Below, one piece after another: positions 51,986 through 60,088 of a stretch of 64,000 bases of DNA; position 1 is the stretch's first letter; the number at the start of each line of letters is the position of its first letter. Origin of the DNA: a virus; the IMG/VR virus record IMGVR_UViG_3300033149_003588, positions 1-64,000 of that record; one strand, written 5' to 3'. Below the pieces are notes generated by a model. It was not told the origin of the DNA. It did no database searches and saw only the letters and a list, made by a program, of their open reading frames with translations. The position numbers and the translations under genes are program-made.

Positions 51986-53176
51986 TTACATACTCACCCT
52001 ATAATCACCATCAGGATATATCCAGCATGCTATTAACCCCTTTGCAGGTGGCGCATAACCAAGTTCGCTACCATAACTGTCGAAATAATTTAAAAAAGAA
52101 CTACAAATGACAATGTATTGTTTTTTAATATCCAACGTAAAATCTATGGGATTTCTCACTATTCTATTCTTCTTTTTGTCTGTCGCATCATGCACATGAC
52201 CACTTAAAAAGAAACAACAATGCTCTGTAAACATTAACGGAGATAATGCCGCATTAAGTTTGCCCCCTTCAGATCTAGCACTAGAACGACCATGCCAAGC
52301 ATAAAATGTAAATGTGTGCTCCCCATATATTACATCTATAAATGCTGGTTCTCTGTAATAAGGAATTTCTAGTTTGCTAGCTATTACCTCACCCATATCT
52401 ATGCCAACACTATTTGCCGAACGTCTTTCGTGATTGCCTCTTACATATGCCAATATTTTATGTTGTATTGGTGCTAATTTAGATATCATCTGGGCAGCTT
52501 GCGCCTGTGGTGACATGGATTGTCTATATACTGAATCTGCAACACTATACTTAGAACTGTTTTCTATCATGTCCCCCAACAATATTACATACACACCATC
52601 CGTATCGGCAATCCATTTTATACTCGTATCAAATAGCTCTTCATCAAAACTCGGTTCAGCATAGTGGACATCACCAAGTGGTATGATTTTTACTTTATCA
52701 AGTTCAAGATCTGAAGATGGTAATTGTACTCTTAAGTATGGGCAATTATCATTTTCATTAATAAATAATTTAAACTTCCTTGGTATAAAATCTAAATGCT
52801 TATTAAATTCCTTGAGTAGTGCAACTACTTTCCCGGTTGATCTAGTATTAAATTTAAATACTTCATATCCAAGTACACTCCCCAATATCTTATCTACTTC
52901 TTCTTCATTAATCCCATATTTATTATATAGCGCACGATATGATAATGCCCTTAATTTTGCCCAGCCAATAAGCGTAGCATGATCTAATTCCTTGACACTT
53001 TTTCTGCTAGCTAGCATGCCTCTTATTGGAGTAAGCCCCATCGCCATAGCCTTATTATATACAGCGCTAGCTGTTCTTAGGGGTAACATATCTGCAATAT
53101 TATTCAAAGACAAAATACCCCAATTATCTCTTATTACATTTTCTTCATCTACTGTCCAACGTATATTACCAGCCAT
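51986..53176 (-). CDS. Calcineurin-like phosphoesterase with N-terminal SANT/HTH-like domain
   Basis: 396 aa. Residues 1-55 (RWTVDEENVIRDNWGILSLN, then RTASAVYNKAMAMGL) resemble a Myb/SANT-like helix domain of phage HTH proteins. The metallophosphoesterase core has the dinuclear-site motifs in order: LGDVHYAEP, LLGDMIENSS, VRGNHERRS, WHGRSS and SGHVHDA. Expected substrates are phosphodiesters, for example nucleic acid ends or cyclic nucleotides. A DNA-binding domain plus nuclease-type core suggests a nucleic-acid enzyme, like SbcD/Mre11-type proteins. Located in the head block, perhaps packaged. Confidence 0.78.
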   Translation of the reverse strand: MAGNIRWTVDEENVIRDNWGILSLNNIADMLPLRTASAVYNKAMAMGLTPIRGMLASRKSVKELDHATLIGWAKLRALSYRALYNKYGINEEEVDKILGSVLGYEVFKFNTRSTGKVVALLKEFNKHLDFIPRKFKLFINENDNCPYLRVQLPSSDLELDKVKIIPLGDVHYAEPSFDEELFDTSIKWIADTDGVYVILLGDMIENSSKYSVADSVYRQSMSPQAQAAQMISKLAPIQHKILAYVRGNHERRSANSVGIDMGEVIASKLEIPYYREPAFIDVIYGEHTFTFYAWHGRSSARSEGGKLNAALSPLMFTEHCCFFLSGHVHDATDKKKNRIVRNPIDFTLDIKKQYIVICSSFLNYFDSYGSELGYAPPAKGLIACWIYPDGDYRVSM

Positions 53177-53487
53177 TATCCACCTCTTTTAAAAAAATTG
53201 AGCAAATTGGCCAATCTACTTTTACCAATTTTGGTAAAATTAGCAGAATGTTTACCACGCGCGGACTTGACAATAGATTTAAGTCTTTTCCTCATGAATT
53301 CCCTAGAATCGAAGATAGTAACATTAGGATGCCTGTACTCATTTTTTAGAAAGCGACCTTGTTGTAGTAAACCGCCCATCCTGCCCGCGATATTTGACCG
53401 CTTTAAAAAATCAAGCCCACTGTCTCTTTCCTGCGTTATCGGAACAGCACAATGGGCACCAGAAATATTTACAATGGGCACTAACAT
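53176..53487 (-). CDS. CTS-tagged basic head protein with extended tag, 103 aa
   Basis: Begins MLVPIVNISGAH, then CAVPITQERDSG. The standard cut motif appears at ITQE rather than residue 10, so the propeptide is about 20 residues. The mature part is Arg/Lys-rich (FMRKRLKSIVKSARGKH). The stop shares one base with the ATG of the phosphoesterase gene. Tag variant is useful for defining the protease rule. Confidence 0.65.
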   Translation of the reverse strand: MLVPIVNISGAHCAVPITQERDSGLDFLKRSNIAGRMGGLLQQGRFLKNEYRHPNVTIFDSREFMRKRLKSIVKSARGKHSANFTKIGKSRLANLLNFFKRGG

Positions 53488-53504
53488 ATATTATTTACCC
53501 ACCA

Positions 53505-53843
53505 TTACCCAGACAATATGCCAATCATACTAACTACAATACTTATAGAAATATATAAAACCCCAAGCACTATATGAGTTCTCTTTAATACAAATCCTGT
53601 TTGCTCTCTCATGGCTTTCATAATATTGAGTTCTAATTTGTTGTTTTCTATTTGATCTCTTATTATTCTAAACTCGTCATCAATATTCTTCTGTTGACTA
53701 TTCATAAATTCTTTAACTTCATCAATACTCTTTACCACTGCTCCTATTTCTTTCCACATCTTGGTAATAATAATAGCAAGACGGCCCTCAATAAGCTTGC
53801 CATCATCATCATAGAGATTACTAAGATTATTATTATCTGCCAT
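53505..53843 (-). CDS. Coiled coil plus C-terminal membrane helix, holin/XhlA-like candidate, 112 aa
   Basis: Long charged helical stretch (IGAVVKSIDEVKEFMNSQQK, IRDQIENNKLELNIMK) followed by a membrane helix at the C-terminus (HIVLGVLYISISIVVSMIGIL). This layout resembles XhlA-type proteins that assist holins. It stands alone in the head block. It could also be a tail-anchored virion protein. Confidence 0.55.
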   Translation of the reverse strand: MADNNNLSNLYDDDGKLIEGRLAIIITKMWKEIGAVVKSIDEVKEFMNSQQKNIDDEFRIIRDQIENNKLELNIMKAMREQTGFVLKRTHIVLGVLYISISIVVSMIGILSG

Positions 53844-53852
53844 TATCGCTCA

Positions 53853-54140
53853 CTAATATTTAAATTTTTTATATGTGTCACTCGATTCCATAATCATCAT
53901 TGAAATAGAATGTTTTAGTTGTCTTATCGCATCAAGAAAAGCTTGCGGTTCAACCATGGCTTCAAGATTATAAAATCTTACAATATCTTCACGATTAACA
54001 TTTTCAAAAATAAATTCTGCCTTATTATTATTTAAAAGAGCCTTCTTAACACCTACATATTTGGCCCCGTTCAATAAATATAAATAGGCCGCCAAACAAA
54101 TATCGCTAGTCGTACCACTATGCTTATCATAATGAGGCAT
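53853..54140 (-). CDS. DUF5659-like protein, 95 aa
   Basis: ATG 54140 (MPHYDKHSGTTSDICLAAYL) is preferred because the frame upstream to 54215 lies in the end of the CTS gene. TSDICLAAYLYLLNGAKYVG is close to the DUF5659 domain (TSDLCLAAYL...), found in phages and unknown in function. AEFIFENVNREDIV follows. The C-terminus is helical. Confidence 0.6.
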   Translation of the reverse strand: MPHYDKHSGTTSDICLAAYLYLLNGAKYVGVKKALLNNNKAEFIFENVNREDIVRFYNLEAMVEPQAFLDAIRQLKHSISMMIMESSDTYKKFKY

Positions 54141-54150
54141 TATTGTGCCC

Positions 54151-54435
54151 CTATTCTTTCTTGAATGGCCCCAATCCCAGTCTCTTCTGAATGGCTTCTG
54201 CCTTTTTATATACATCAGGACGATTATGTTGACGAGCTCTCGTTTTAGCAGCGCTCAACATTCTACTAGATATATTCCCAGCCTTATCACGATAAGGATA
54301 TTTTCTATCAGATGGTGATAAAAACGAACTAGCAGGCATTTCTCGTCTCACAGCTGGACGATGAAGCCATTTCTTCCCTGATAACCTGGCTCTCGTAATT
54401 TTTTGCTCTTGTATATTCACAATAGGTATTAACAT
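54151..54435 (-). CDS. CTS-tagged basic head protein, 94 aa
   Basis: Begins MLIPIVNIQE, the textbook form of the tag, cut predicted before QKIT. The remainder is Arg/Lys-rich (RARLSGKKWLHRPAVRRE, KTRARQHNRPDVYKKAEAIQ) with no hydrophobic segment. DNA-associated internal head protein likely. Confidence 0.7.
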   Translation of the reverse strand: MLIPIVNIQEQKITRARLSGKKWLHRPAVRREMPASSFLSPSDRKYPYRDKAGNISSRMLSAAKTRARQHNRPDVYKKAEAIQKRLGLGPFKKE

Positions 54436-54488
54436 TAGAAAATCACCTCACTTATACAACCATAAAATTAATTTACTTTTCTTTTTCG

Positions 54489-54803
54489 TTATCTATATGG
54501 ATACACATATGGATATGGACGCATTTGTCTAGACAATTGAGGCTGACTACTCTGTTTCTTTATAGATCTTTTAGTAGCAATCTTCCCTCCTATCTTATAA
54601 CCAGTATACCCAGCCAGCGGCACAGTACTAACAGCAGCACCACCCATGACTTTCGCTAAAACAGGATGTTTTCTCACAAATGTGGTAATCTTAGGCCCTC
54701 CCATACGTGCAATAAGCTCACCCATGCCACGCATAGCATGTAATGCTCTACTCCTAAAAGAACCTATAGGAACTTCTTGAATATGTACAATGGGTATAAT
54801 CAC
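54489..54803 (-). CDS. CTS-tagged head protein with Gly-rich hydrophobic segment, 104 aa
   Basis: Begins MIIPIVHIQE (cut before VPIG). Then a basic region, a Gly/Ala-rich hydrophobic stretch (VMGGAAVSTVPLAGYTGYKI, about residues 52-71) and a basic tail with TKRSIKKQ. A membrane-spanning or pore-forming element after tag removal is plausible, as for ejection proteins. Confidence 0.68.
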   Translation of the reverse strand: MIIPIVHIQEVPIGSFRSRALHAMRGMGELIARMGGPKITTFVRKHPVLAKVMGGAAVSTVPLAGYTGYKIGGKIATKRSIKKQSSQPQLSRQMRPYPYVYPYR

Positions 54804-54812
54804 TATATAATT

Positions 54813-55163
54813 TTATATTATTTTAAATACTTTATTTTTTCTTTGTTTTTTTCTTAATTTTTCTATATTTTTTATAGCTCCCACACTGTTTGTGGGAATA
54901 GCAGCAATATCATGTGTGTCCACTCCCCTAATCTTTACATCTATAATATGTCTCTTGGGAATGCGACCCAATAAATAACCTGCCGGACCAGCCCCAAGAA
55001 CACCAAGTCCTAATACCTTTTTATATTTACGAGTAGTTTTCCCAGAAGCACCCAATGATTTTAATATAGCATGCCCCATTTTGCCAGGAATACTGCCAAT
55101 CCTATTCATAGCTTTTATCTTATTAAATATACTTTCTCTTATGTTGATAACCGGTATAAACAT
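54813..55163 (-). CDS. CTS-tagged head protein with Gly-rich hydrophobic segment, 116 aa
   Basis: Begins MFIPVINIRE; Arg instead of Gln in the cut motif, cut predicted before SIFN. It contains LGLGVLGAGPAGYLLGRI (about residues 50-67) followed by basic residues and a KIEKLRKKQ-like end (NIEKLRKKQRKNKVFKII). Closely resembles the 55197 protein at its C-terminus (KVFKII). Confidence 0.68.
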   Translation of the reverse strand: MFIPVINIRESIFNKIKAMNRIGSIPGKMGHAILKSLGASGKTTRKYKKVLGLGVLGAGPAGYLLGRIPKRHIIDVKIRGVDTHDIAAIPTNSVGAIKNIEKLRKKQRKNKVFKII

Positions 55164-55196
55164 ATTAATATAGTTTTCTGTATTTACTACATAAAT

Positions 55197-55424
55197 TTAT
55201 ATTATCTTAAATACTTTCCGTAGTAAATTAAGTTTAGTAGCATTAACACCAAATGGTTTGGTACTTCCCATTATAGCTCGTGATAATCTTTTACGTATAT
55301 TTAATCTCTTTGCTGCCTGAGCTAACTGCGCCATTACAAGCGGATCATGAACCCTCGGGATAGATTTAGCATAGGTGCCCCCAACCTCTTGTATAATCTT
55401 CGCATTTGCTATAGGTATCAACAC
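55197..55424 (-). CDS. CTS-tagged basic head protein, 75 aa
   Basis: Begins MLIPIANAKIIQE, an extended tag with cut before VGGT. The mature part is basic (RLNIRKRLSRAIMG) and ends LLRKVFKII, shared with the neighbouring 116-aa protein (KVFKII). Stop-start overlaps with the downstream paralogues show a co-translated string. Confidence 0.66.
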   Translation of the reverse strand: MLIPIANAKIIQEVGGTYAKSIPRVHDPLVMAQLAQAAKRLNIRKRLSRAIMGSTKPFGVNATKLNLLRKVFKII

Positions 55425-55768
55425 TATTTCTTTTTCTTTCCTAATTTTTCTCTTATCTTGGATTCAATTTTATATTTCTCAAGCCCACGCGCGTATTTTG
55501 TTTTAAGGTATGGCTGCAAAAGAGCAGAAAGCCCACCCAACGCGCCAGCACCAAAAGTAGCACCCATAAGACCCCTGGTAATTGCCTTGCTACCTTTGGG
55601 ACCGAAAAAACCCATTAGACCTCCCACACCACCCAATACGGCACCCCTCTTAAGCCCCGTATATGCTGCAGTAGGTCTTGTACGTATATATGCTAAACGA
55701 CGTTTATATTTTTGAATTTGTTTATCAGGATCATCCGCTTCCTGTATATTTACAATTGGTATAATCAT
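55424..55768 (-). CDS. CTS-tagged head protein with Gly-rich hydrophobic segment, 114 aa
   Basis: Begins MIIPIVNIQE (cut before ADDP). The mature part is basic at first (YKRRLAYIRTR), then a long Gly-rich hydrophobic stretch (LGGVGGLMGFFG, then GLMGATFGAGALGGLSALL, about residues 45-84), then KYKIESKIREKLGKKKK. This is the most membrane-like of the family and a strong candidate ejection/pore protein. Confidence 0.7.
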   Translation of the reverse strand: MIIPIVNIQEADDPDKQIQKYKRRLAYIRTRPTAAYTGLKRGAVLGGVGGLMGFFGPKGSKAITRGLMGATFGAGALGGLSALLQPYLKTKYARGLEKYKIESKIREKLGKKKK

Positions 55769-56295
55769 TATACGCTCTTCTTTTTCTTTTTATTTTTTCT
55801 AGACAACGCACCTAAACCATAACCAACACCATAACCACTGGCCGCATACCCCGCATAAGGTATAATAAAACCTAGCATATCATGGGGGTGTTTAGATCGC
55901 CACATCCAATTTTTAATTATTCGGGTACCCCTGCCACCATGAACCCTCGTTACATATTTTTTAATAGCGCTAGCACCACTCTCTTGTACTTTGCCCACCT
56001 TCATCGGTATTTTATGCTTACGACGTGTAGGAGACACCTTACGACGAGTCTTACGCGCTTTACCACCATGATACAAACCACTGAGACCCGCCATAGCAGC
56101 AGTATAATGCATTAGCGAACGTGAAAATCGGTCTTGATATGGATAACCCAATATCCACAAACTACGACGTGGATTAATAGATTTTGTATGTCCTATACTA
56201 AAATGCCCAAATAGATCAGGTTTCATAGCAATAGCACGTTTCCCAAATTTATAAAATCTACCAGCCTCGCTTATATGCAGAATAGGTATAACCAT
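55768..56295 (-). CDS. CTS-tagged head protein, longest of family, 175 aa
   Basis: Begins MVIPILHISE (Ser in the cut motif, cut before AGRF). Basic throughout (RRSLWILGYPYQDRFSR, KTRRKVSPTRRKHK), with a C-terminal Gly/Tyr-rich hydrophobic segment (FIIPYAGYAASGYGVGYGLG) and a Lys tail (KNKKKKKS). A rho-independent terminator precedes it at 56320-56348, so this gene and the CTS string after it may be a separate unit. Confidence 0.7.
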   Translation of the reverse strand: MVIPILHISEAGRFYKFGKRAIAMKPDLFGHFSIGHTKSINPRRSLWILGYPYQDRFSRSLMHYTAAMAGLSGLYHGGKARKTRRKVSPTRRKHKIPMKVGKVQESGASAIKKYVTRVHGGRGTRIIKNWMWRSKHPHDMLGFIIPYAGYAASGYGVGYGLGALSRKNKKKKKSV

Positions 56296-56319
56296 TGTGT
56301 GTCTGCTCCTTATTTAAAA

Positions 56320-56348
56320 GGGGTGCCAGATCTTACGCCTGGCACCCC
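56320..56348 (-). terminator. Rho-independent terminator upstream of the CTS string
   Basis: Perfect 10-bp stem on the coding strand (GGGGTGCCAG/CTGGCACCCC) with a 9-base loop, followed by TTTTAAATA. It lies between the histone-like gene and the 55768 gene, and would end or throttle transcription from the capsid operon. Strongest terminator seen in the window. Confidence 0.8.
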
Positions 56349-56418
56349 ATGTATTTCCAATTAATATAACCAACCCAGCGCAAGAAGACACAGACTACTA
56401 GTCTATATGAAAAATCAT

Positions 56419-56985
56419 CTACTTCTCGCCCTTCTTCTTCCTAATCTTCTTAAGTAGTGCAGCAGTACCAGCACCAGCACCAGCAAGACCAGTGCCCATA
56501 ATACCATAACCTACTTTTCTAGGATTCCTAAGCATAGCGTATAGGGGCTTTCTGGTTAAATTACCAACACTAAGTCCCGCCCTCTGAACACCACCATAGG
56601 CACCACGAGCACCGGCAGTAGCACCTTTGGCTATGCCCGCACCGGCTTTCTTTAGACCACCGTAAACACCAGTAGCACCTTTAGCTACACCACGAGCACC
56701 GGCGGCAACACCTTTAGCTACACCACGAGCACCAACGGTAGCACCTTTAGCTACACCACGAGCACCAACGGTAGCACCTTTAGCTACACCACGAGCACCA
56801 GCGGTAGCACCTTTAGCTATAGTTGCGCCGATTTTTCTTAAAAACGTAAGTATATTGGCACCGGCAGCTTCTTGAAGTGCTTCAACATCCAATTGACAGC
56901 CTGATAGTGATCCCTCCTGGATAACACCATCTTCATCAGCAGTGAACCACGATTCACCTATCCTAATAAGATAAACTCTAGACAT
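56419..56985 (-). CDS. Histone H1-like repeat head protein with prohead cleavage sites, 188 aa
   Basis: N-terminus MSRVYLIRIGESWFTADEDG then VIQE and EALQEAAG, three possible cut sites in the first 40 residues. Residues about 59-102 are four 11-residue repeats of GATVGARGVAK; a looser copy follows. The C-terminus has a Gly/Ala hydrophobic stretch (YGIMGTGLAGAGAGTAALL) and a Lys tail (KKIRKKKGEK). The repeat looks like a Lys/Arg/Ala histone tail that would condense DNA after maturation. Adjacent and co-oriented with the major capsid gene. Confidence 0.7.
   Translation of the reverse strand: MSRVYLIRIGESWFTADEDGVIQEGSLSGCQLDVEALQEAAGANILTFLRKIGATIAKGATAGARGVAKGATVGARGVAKGATVGARGVAKGVAAGARGVAKGATGVYGGLKKAGAGIAKGATAGARGAYGGVQRAGLSVGNLTRKPLYAMLRNPRKVGYGIMGTGLAGAGAGTAALLKKIRKKKGEK
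56680..56811 (-). repeat. 33-bp in-frame tandem repeat, four copies
   Basis: Encodes GATAGARGVAK-type units of the head protein. Copies differ at a few positions. The plus strand shows CTACACCACGAGCACC repeatedly. The period is a multiple of three, so gain or loss keeps the frame. Confidence 0.85.
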
Positions 56986-56994
56986 AATCTCTCC

Positions 56995-58089
56995 TTAAGA
57001 ATTATTAGATCCCTTATACCAGGGGCGATAATCAAGAATTATCTTACCCCAGATGTGACGAATTTTATAACGAATTTCATCGCGATTAAAAGCATTACCA
57101 CTAGTGCTATTCTCAACGTACATCTCCGGTTCCCTATGTCCTCTCAAGAAACCAACTTCGAGAGTATCATATTGTTTGGGATCTGCTATAAGATACCACT
57201 CATCAGAACCCAACCAATTGGAAATTCTAATTTCCAATTTACCACCGATTTGGAAAAAGTTTGGCTCGTTCGGAGTATGAGTTCTAGCAACACCATCGGT
57301 ATGATACATGTGCGTGCCAGGATCAATACCAGCAGCTGTAATGGTACCATCGGTAATCGGAACAGTTCTTGCATTGAGAACTTTTAGGACCCTAACTTCC
57401 TGTTCAGGACCAATAAGTAGATACCTCGGTGTCATACCAATAACATTCTCATTACGCAGGTCTTTCTGTGTTCTTATGGCTTTATAACCATCAGCTAGCT
57501 TAGCCTCAGTAATAACATTAACACCAGTATCTACATTACCATGATCTGACGCAAAAAGTGTCGCACCATCATAAATAGTGGGATTGCCAGTAATATAGGT
57601 TATGATGTCTTTATCAAGACTACGCTTGGCGGCCCTGCCCATCTTGATAGGTTGCTGCCTCAAAACATGTAGGTCGTCATTTATGATACATTCCCATGAG
57701 ATACCAAAAATGCGCCCGTACTTCTGAACATTATACTTAATCTCTTCTTCGGCGAGTGCACTATCTCTATATTCACCGTGCTCAATAACTGCCTCTAGAA
57801 GATCAGCTTCACTTACACGTTCCCTGTATTGATCTTTGAAATCATTAACATCATTAATTGCCGAAGCAAGATCCTGCCATGTGCTAGGGAGTTCCTTGTA
57901 TTCTTTGAGTAGTTGTTTAAACATCGTATTCCTAAGAATATAAGGAAAATCAGCAGAACTTGCAGCTTCTTGCAATAACAGATTGTAATGACCGCGTTCG
58001 ATCTCATCAAGAGCTATCTCTTGAATAGGAGTCAAATGGCCTTCATTTTCAGCCCTGAATTGCGTCGCCCATGTTTTAGGATCGTACAT
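56995..58089 (-). CDS. Major capsid protein (HK97 fold)
   Basis: 364 aa. The first 41 residues are charged and end HYNLLLQE before AASSADFPYILRN, matching the prohead-protease motif, so they are a removable delta domain; a further TPIQEIAL site lies within. The mature part has the features of Mu gpT-like/phage capsids: FKQLLKEYKELPSTWQDLAS, YGRIFGISWECIINDDL and NIAGRAAKRSLDKDI-type helices (KMGRAAKRSLDKDIITYI), DGATLFASDHGN and RYLLIGPEQE. Preceded by the DUF2190 gene and a hairpin. Expected to be the most abundant virion protein. Confidence 0.92.
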   Translation of the reverse strand: MYDPKTWATQFRAENEGHLTPIQEIALDEIERGHYNLLLQEAASSADFPYILRNTMFKQLLKEYKELPSTWQDLASAINDVNDFKDQYRERVSEADLLEAVIEHGEYRDSALAEEEIKYNVQKYGRIFGISWECIINDDLHVLRQQPIKMGRAAKRSLDKDIITYITGNPTIYDGATLFASDHGNVDTGVNVITEAKLADGYKAIRTQKDLRNENVIGMTPRYLLIGPEQEVRVLKVLNARTVPITDGTITAAGIDPGTHMYHTDGVARTHTPNEPNFFQIGGKLEIRISNWLGSDEWYLIADPKQYDTLEVGFLRGHREPEMYVENSTSGNAFNRDEIRYKIRHIWGKIILDYRPWYKGSNNS

Positions 58090-58169
58090 ATCATCCTCCT
58101 ATGATTTTCTTATATTGTATTGTTTTCTAATTAATAGTGATAATACCCTATCCATATTTCTTCAAAATT

Positions 58170-58211
58170 GGCTACCCCACAAGTTTAATGGGCACCTACT
58201 ATGGGGTAACC
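58170..58211 (-). terminator. Long-stem hairpin between decoration and capsid genes
   Basis: Coding strand GGTTACCCCA and TGGGGTAGCC form a 10-bp stem with one G.U around a 22-base loop, followed by AATTTTG. It lies between the DUF2190 stop and the capsid ATG, where transcript level often changes. It may be a partial terminator or an mRNA-stability element. Confidence 0.5.
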
Positions 58212-58233
58212 ATGTTAATAATGTCGAATATAC

Positions 58234-58611
58234 TTAAACCGCCCACTCCCTCAAGAGTATGATAGCTTCAGTATCAGCAGTAGTATAAGCAGCCGTAAAG
58301 CAACCTATTTCTACACCCGTAGTATTAACAACCTTGCTCTCGCCACTATCCCAATACGCAGTGCTCCAGGCTGCTACGGTACCAGTATCACTAGTAATAG
58401 AACAAGGAAGCGTCCAGCTACCACCACGGTATACTGCGCCAGTATCAGTAATATTGTATTCCTGCGAATCCGAACCCTTGGGCAGGATCTTACTCAAAGC
58501 AATACCGATTAATTCACCATCTAGCACAAGATCGCCACTATTAATAGTGTCGGTATCGCTCGGATTAGTATAATCTACAACCCTTCCATCCTTTACTTTA
58601 ATTTTGGCCAC
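58234..58611 (-). CDS. Capsid decoration protein (DUF2190-like)
   Basis: 125 aa, start MAKIKVKDGRVVDYTNPSDT at 58611 after TAGGAGGTTATTGT. The order VDYTN, INSGDLVLDGELIGIAL and VYRGGSWTLP follows DUF2190 (capsid cement) proteins: basic start, TN, SGD-x-V, G-x-LIGIA, then GG-x-W. Small beta-tulip trimers that lock the shell. Located between protease/scaffold and capsid genes, as usual. Confidence 0.75.
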   Translation of the reverse strand: MAKIKVKDGRVVDYTNPSDTDTINSGDLVLDGELIGIALSKILPKGSDSQEYNITDTGAVYRGGSWTLPCSITSDTGTVAAWSTAYWDSGESKVVNTTGVEIGCFTAAYTTADTEAIILLREWAV

Positions 58612-58655
58612 AATAACCTCCTATTATGATAGTTTCAAGTTCTTGTCACTAATAC

Positions 58656-60074
58656 CTAGGCTGTAGCCGTATCAGTTTCAAAACCAATATAAGCGGCAAG
58701 CCTTTTTTCGGGCGTGACTTCTTCATCATCACCAACTGTCACACCAACAGGCGGAGTCGCGAGCCCCTCGGTAATGTGCTGAATATAAGTAGCCTCGTCA
58801 TTAATTATGTCCACCATATCATCAACGGATTCACAAGCTAGCATAGCCGGGAAAATCCGTTCTTTAGATTCATCAGAAAGGTTACTCTCCTGAAGCAGCT
58901 GCTCAGCTAATCTAGTGGTCTCGTTCTTAACCACGCCATTGGTTAATTCCTCAATCTTGGCCCGAGTAGCAGCAATATCTTCATTCTGAGCGATTATAGT
59001 ATTAGTAAGCTGTTCAATAGTCTGCTGCTGCTCTAAGAATGCAGGATGCTGAGTAATGTCAATGAGCTGATCGCCTTCCTGAACTGGCTCAACACCAACC
59101 TGTTCAGTGTCTCCATACTCACCCTCATCATACTCATCCCCGTACTCATCTTCAACTATATAAACTTCATCAATATCAAGCCCCAAACTACCATCAGAAC
59201 TTTCCTGAATATAGTTTAAAATGGGGTCAAGCTGCATAATCTCGCCAGTCTCTTCATCCATAACATAACCATCGCTTTCCATAATGCTAACAAGATTAGT
59301 TATAAGCTCATCCCTTTCAGCAAGCTCAGCGTCATAATCAACCTTAGCATTAGTAATGATGGCTTCCACCAAATCGGGGCGCGATTCAGTAAGTTGTTCA
59401 ATGGTAACTTTATCTAGGCCTTCCATTGTAACCTCCTCAATGTTATTATCAATTATCTTCTTGTTGTCTATTCCACCATCAACATTGGTATTAATCATAC
59501 CTAATTCAGCCTCGGTCAAGCGCCTTATTTTACCGCCAGCAGAGGCCTCACTAACAAAATCAGCACACCTTACTGTATGTACATGCTGTACTACCTTTGT
59601 GGGTACACCATTAATATCTTTATCTTCTGTCTGGGCAATAATATCAATACTGATACCCAAGTCATCAAGAGCAGAATTGGCATGTAAATCTTTAATAAAA
59701 TTCTTAAAATCATCACGCACAAATTTAGCATCGGCCTCAATTACTTGTTTAGGACGTCCCATTATATCAACCCCGCCATCTGGATGATCTATAACCCTGG
59801 GATTCCTAATTAAAGCCACCCAATTATCAATGGGATGAGCAAGTCTACCTACATCATTGGGATCTTGATGATCTCTATACATCTTCTTACCGTCAAACAT
59901 CGGGGCCAATTGAGCAAGTATTTCAGGAGAATAATATATCCCTTGTTTGGATCTGCCCGATTCCATAAGAATAACAGTGGCGTCACTATCTTTATTAGAA
60001 CTAGCCTTTACTCGGCGGCCTAATCCGGCTTCTCTTATAAGATTTATATCATCGTTATTCATAAATCTGCTCAT
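58656..60074 (-). CDS. Prohead protease fused to scaffold protein
   Basis: About 472 aa from ATG 60074 (MSRFMNNDDINLIREAG). The N-terminal protease (to about residue 190) has MYRDHQDPNDVG (His), DLGISIDIIAQ (Ser) and HTVRCADFVSEASAGG, typical of herpes-like/S78-type capsid proteases. The rest is an acidic helical scaffold with LLQESNL, YIQESSDG and PVQEGDQ sites matching the cut rule, so it is probably degraded after assembly. N-terminal LIREAGLG may be its own trim site. This enzyme would cut the CTS tags of the small head proteins and the capsid delta domain. Confidence 0.85.
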   Translation of the reverse strand: MSRFMNNDDINLIREAGLGRRVKASSNKDSDATVILMESGRSKQGIYYSPEILAQLAPMFDGKKMYRDHQDPNDVGRLAHPIDNWVALIRNPRVIDHPDGGVDIMGRPKQVIEADAKFVRDDFKNFIKDLHANSALDDLGISIDIIAQTEDKDINGVPTKVVQHVHTVRCADFVSEASAGGKIRRLTEAELGMINTNVDGGIDNKKIIDNNIEEVTMEGLDKVTIEQLTESRPDLVEAIITNAKVDYDAELAERDELITNLVSIMESDGYVMDEETGEIMQLDPILNYIQESSDGSLGLDIDEVYIVEDEYGDEYDEGEYGDTEQVGVEPVQEGDQLIDITQHPAFLEQQQTIEQLTNTIIAQNEDIAATRAKIEELTNGVVKNETTRLAEQLLQESNLSDESKERIFPAMLACESVDDMVDIINDEATYIQHITEGLATPPVGVTVGDDEEVTPEKRLAAYIGFETDTATA

Positions 60075-60088
60075 TAAATAGTGTTTAA

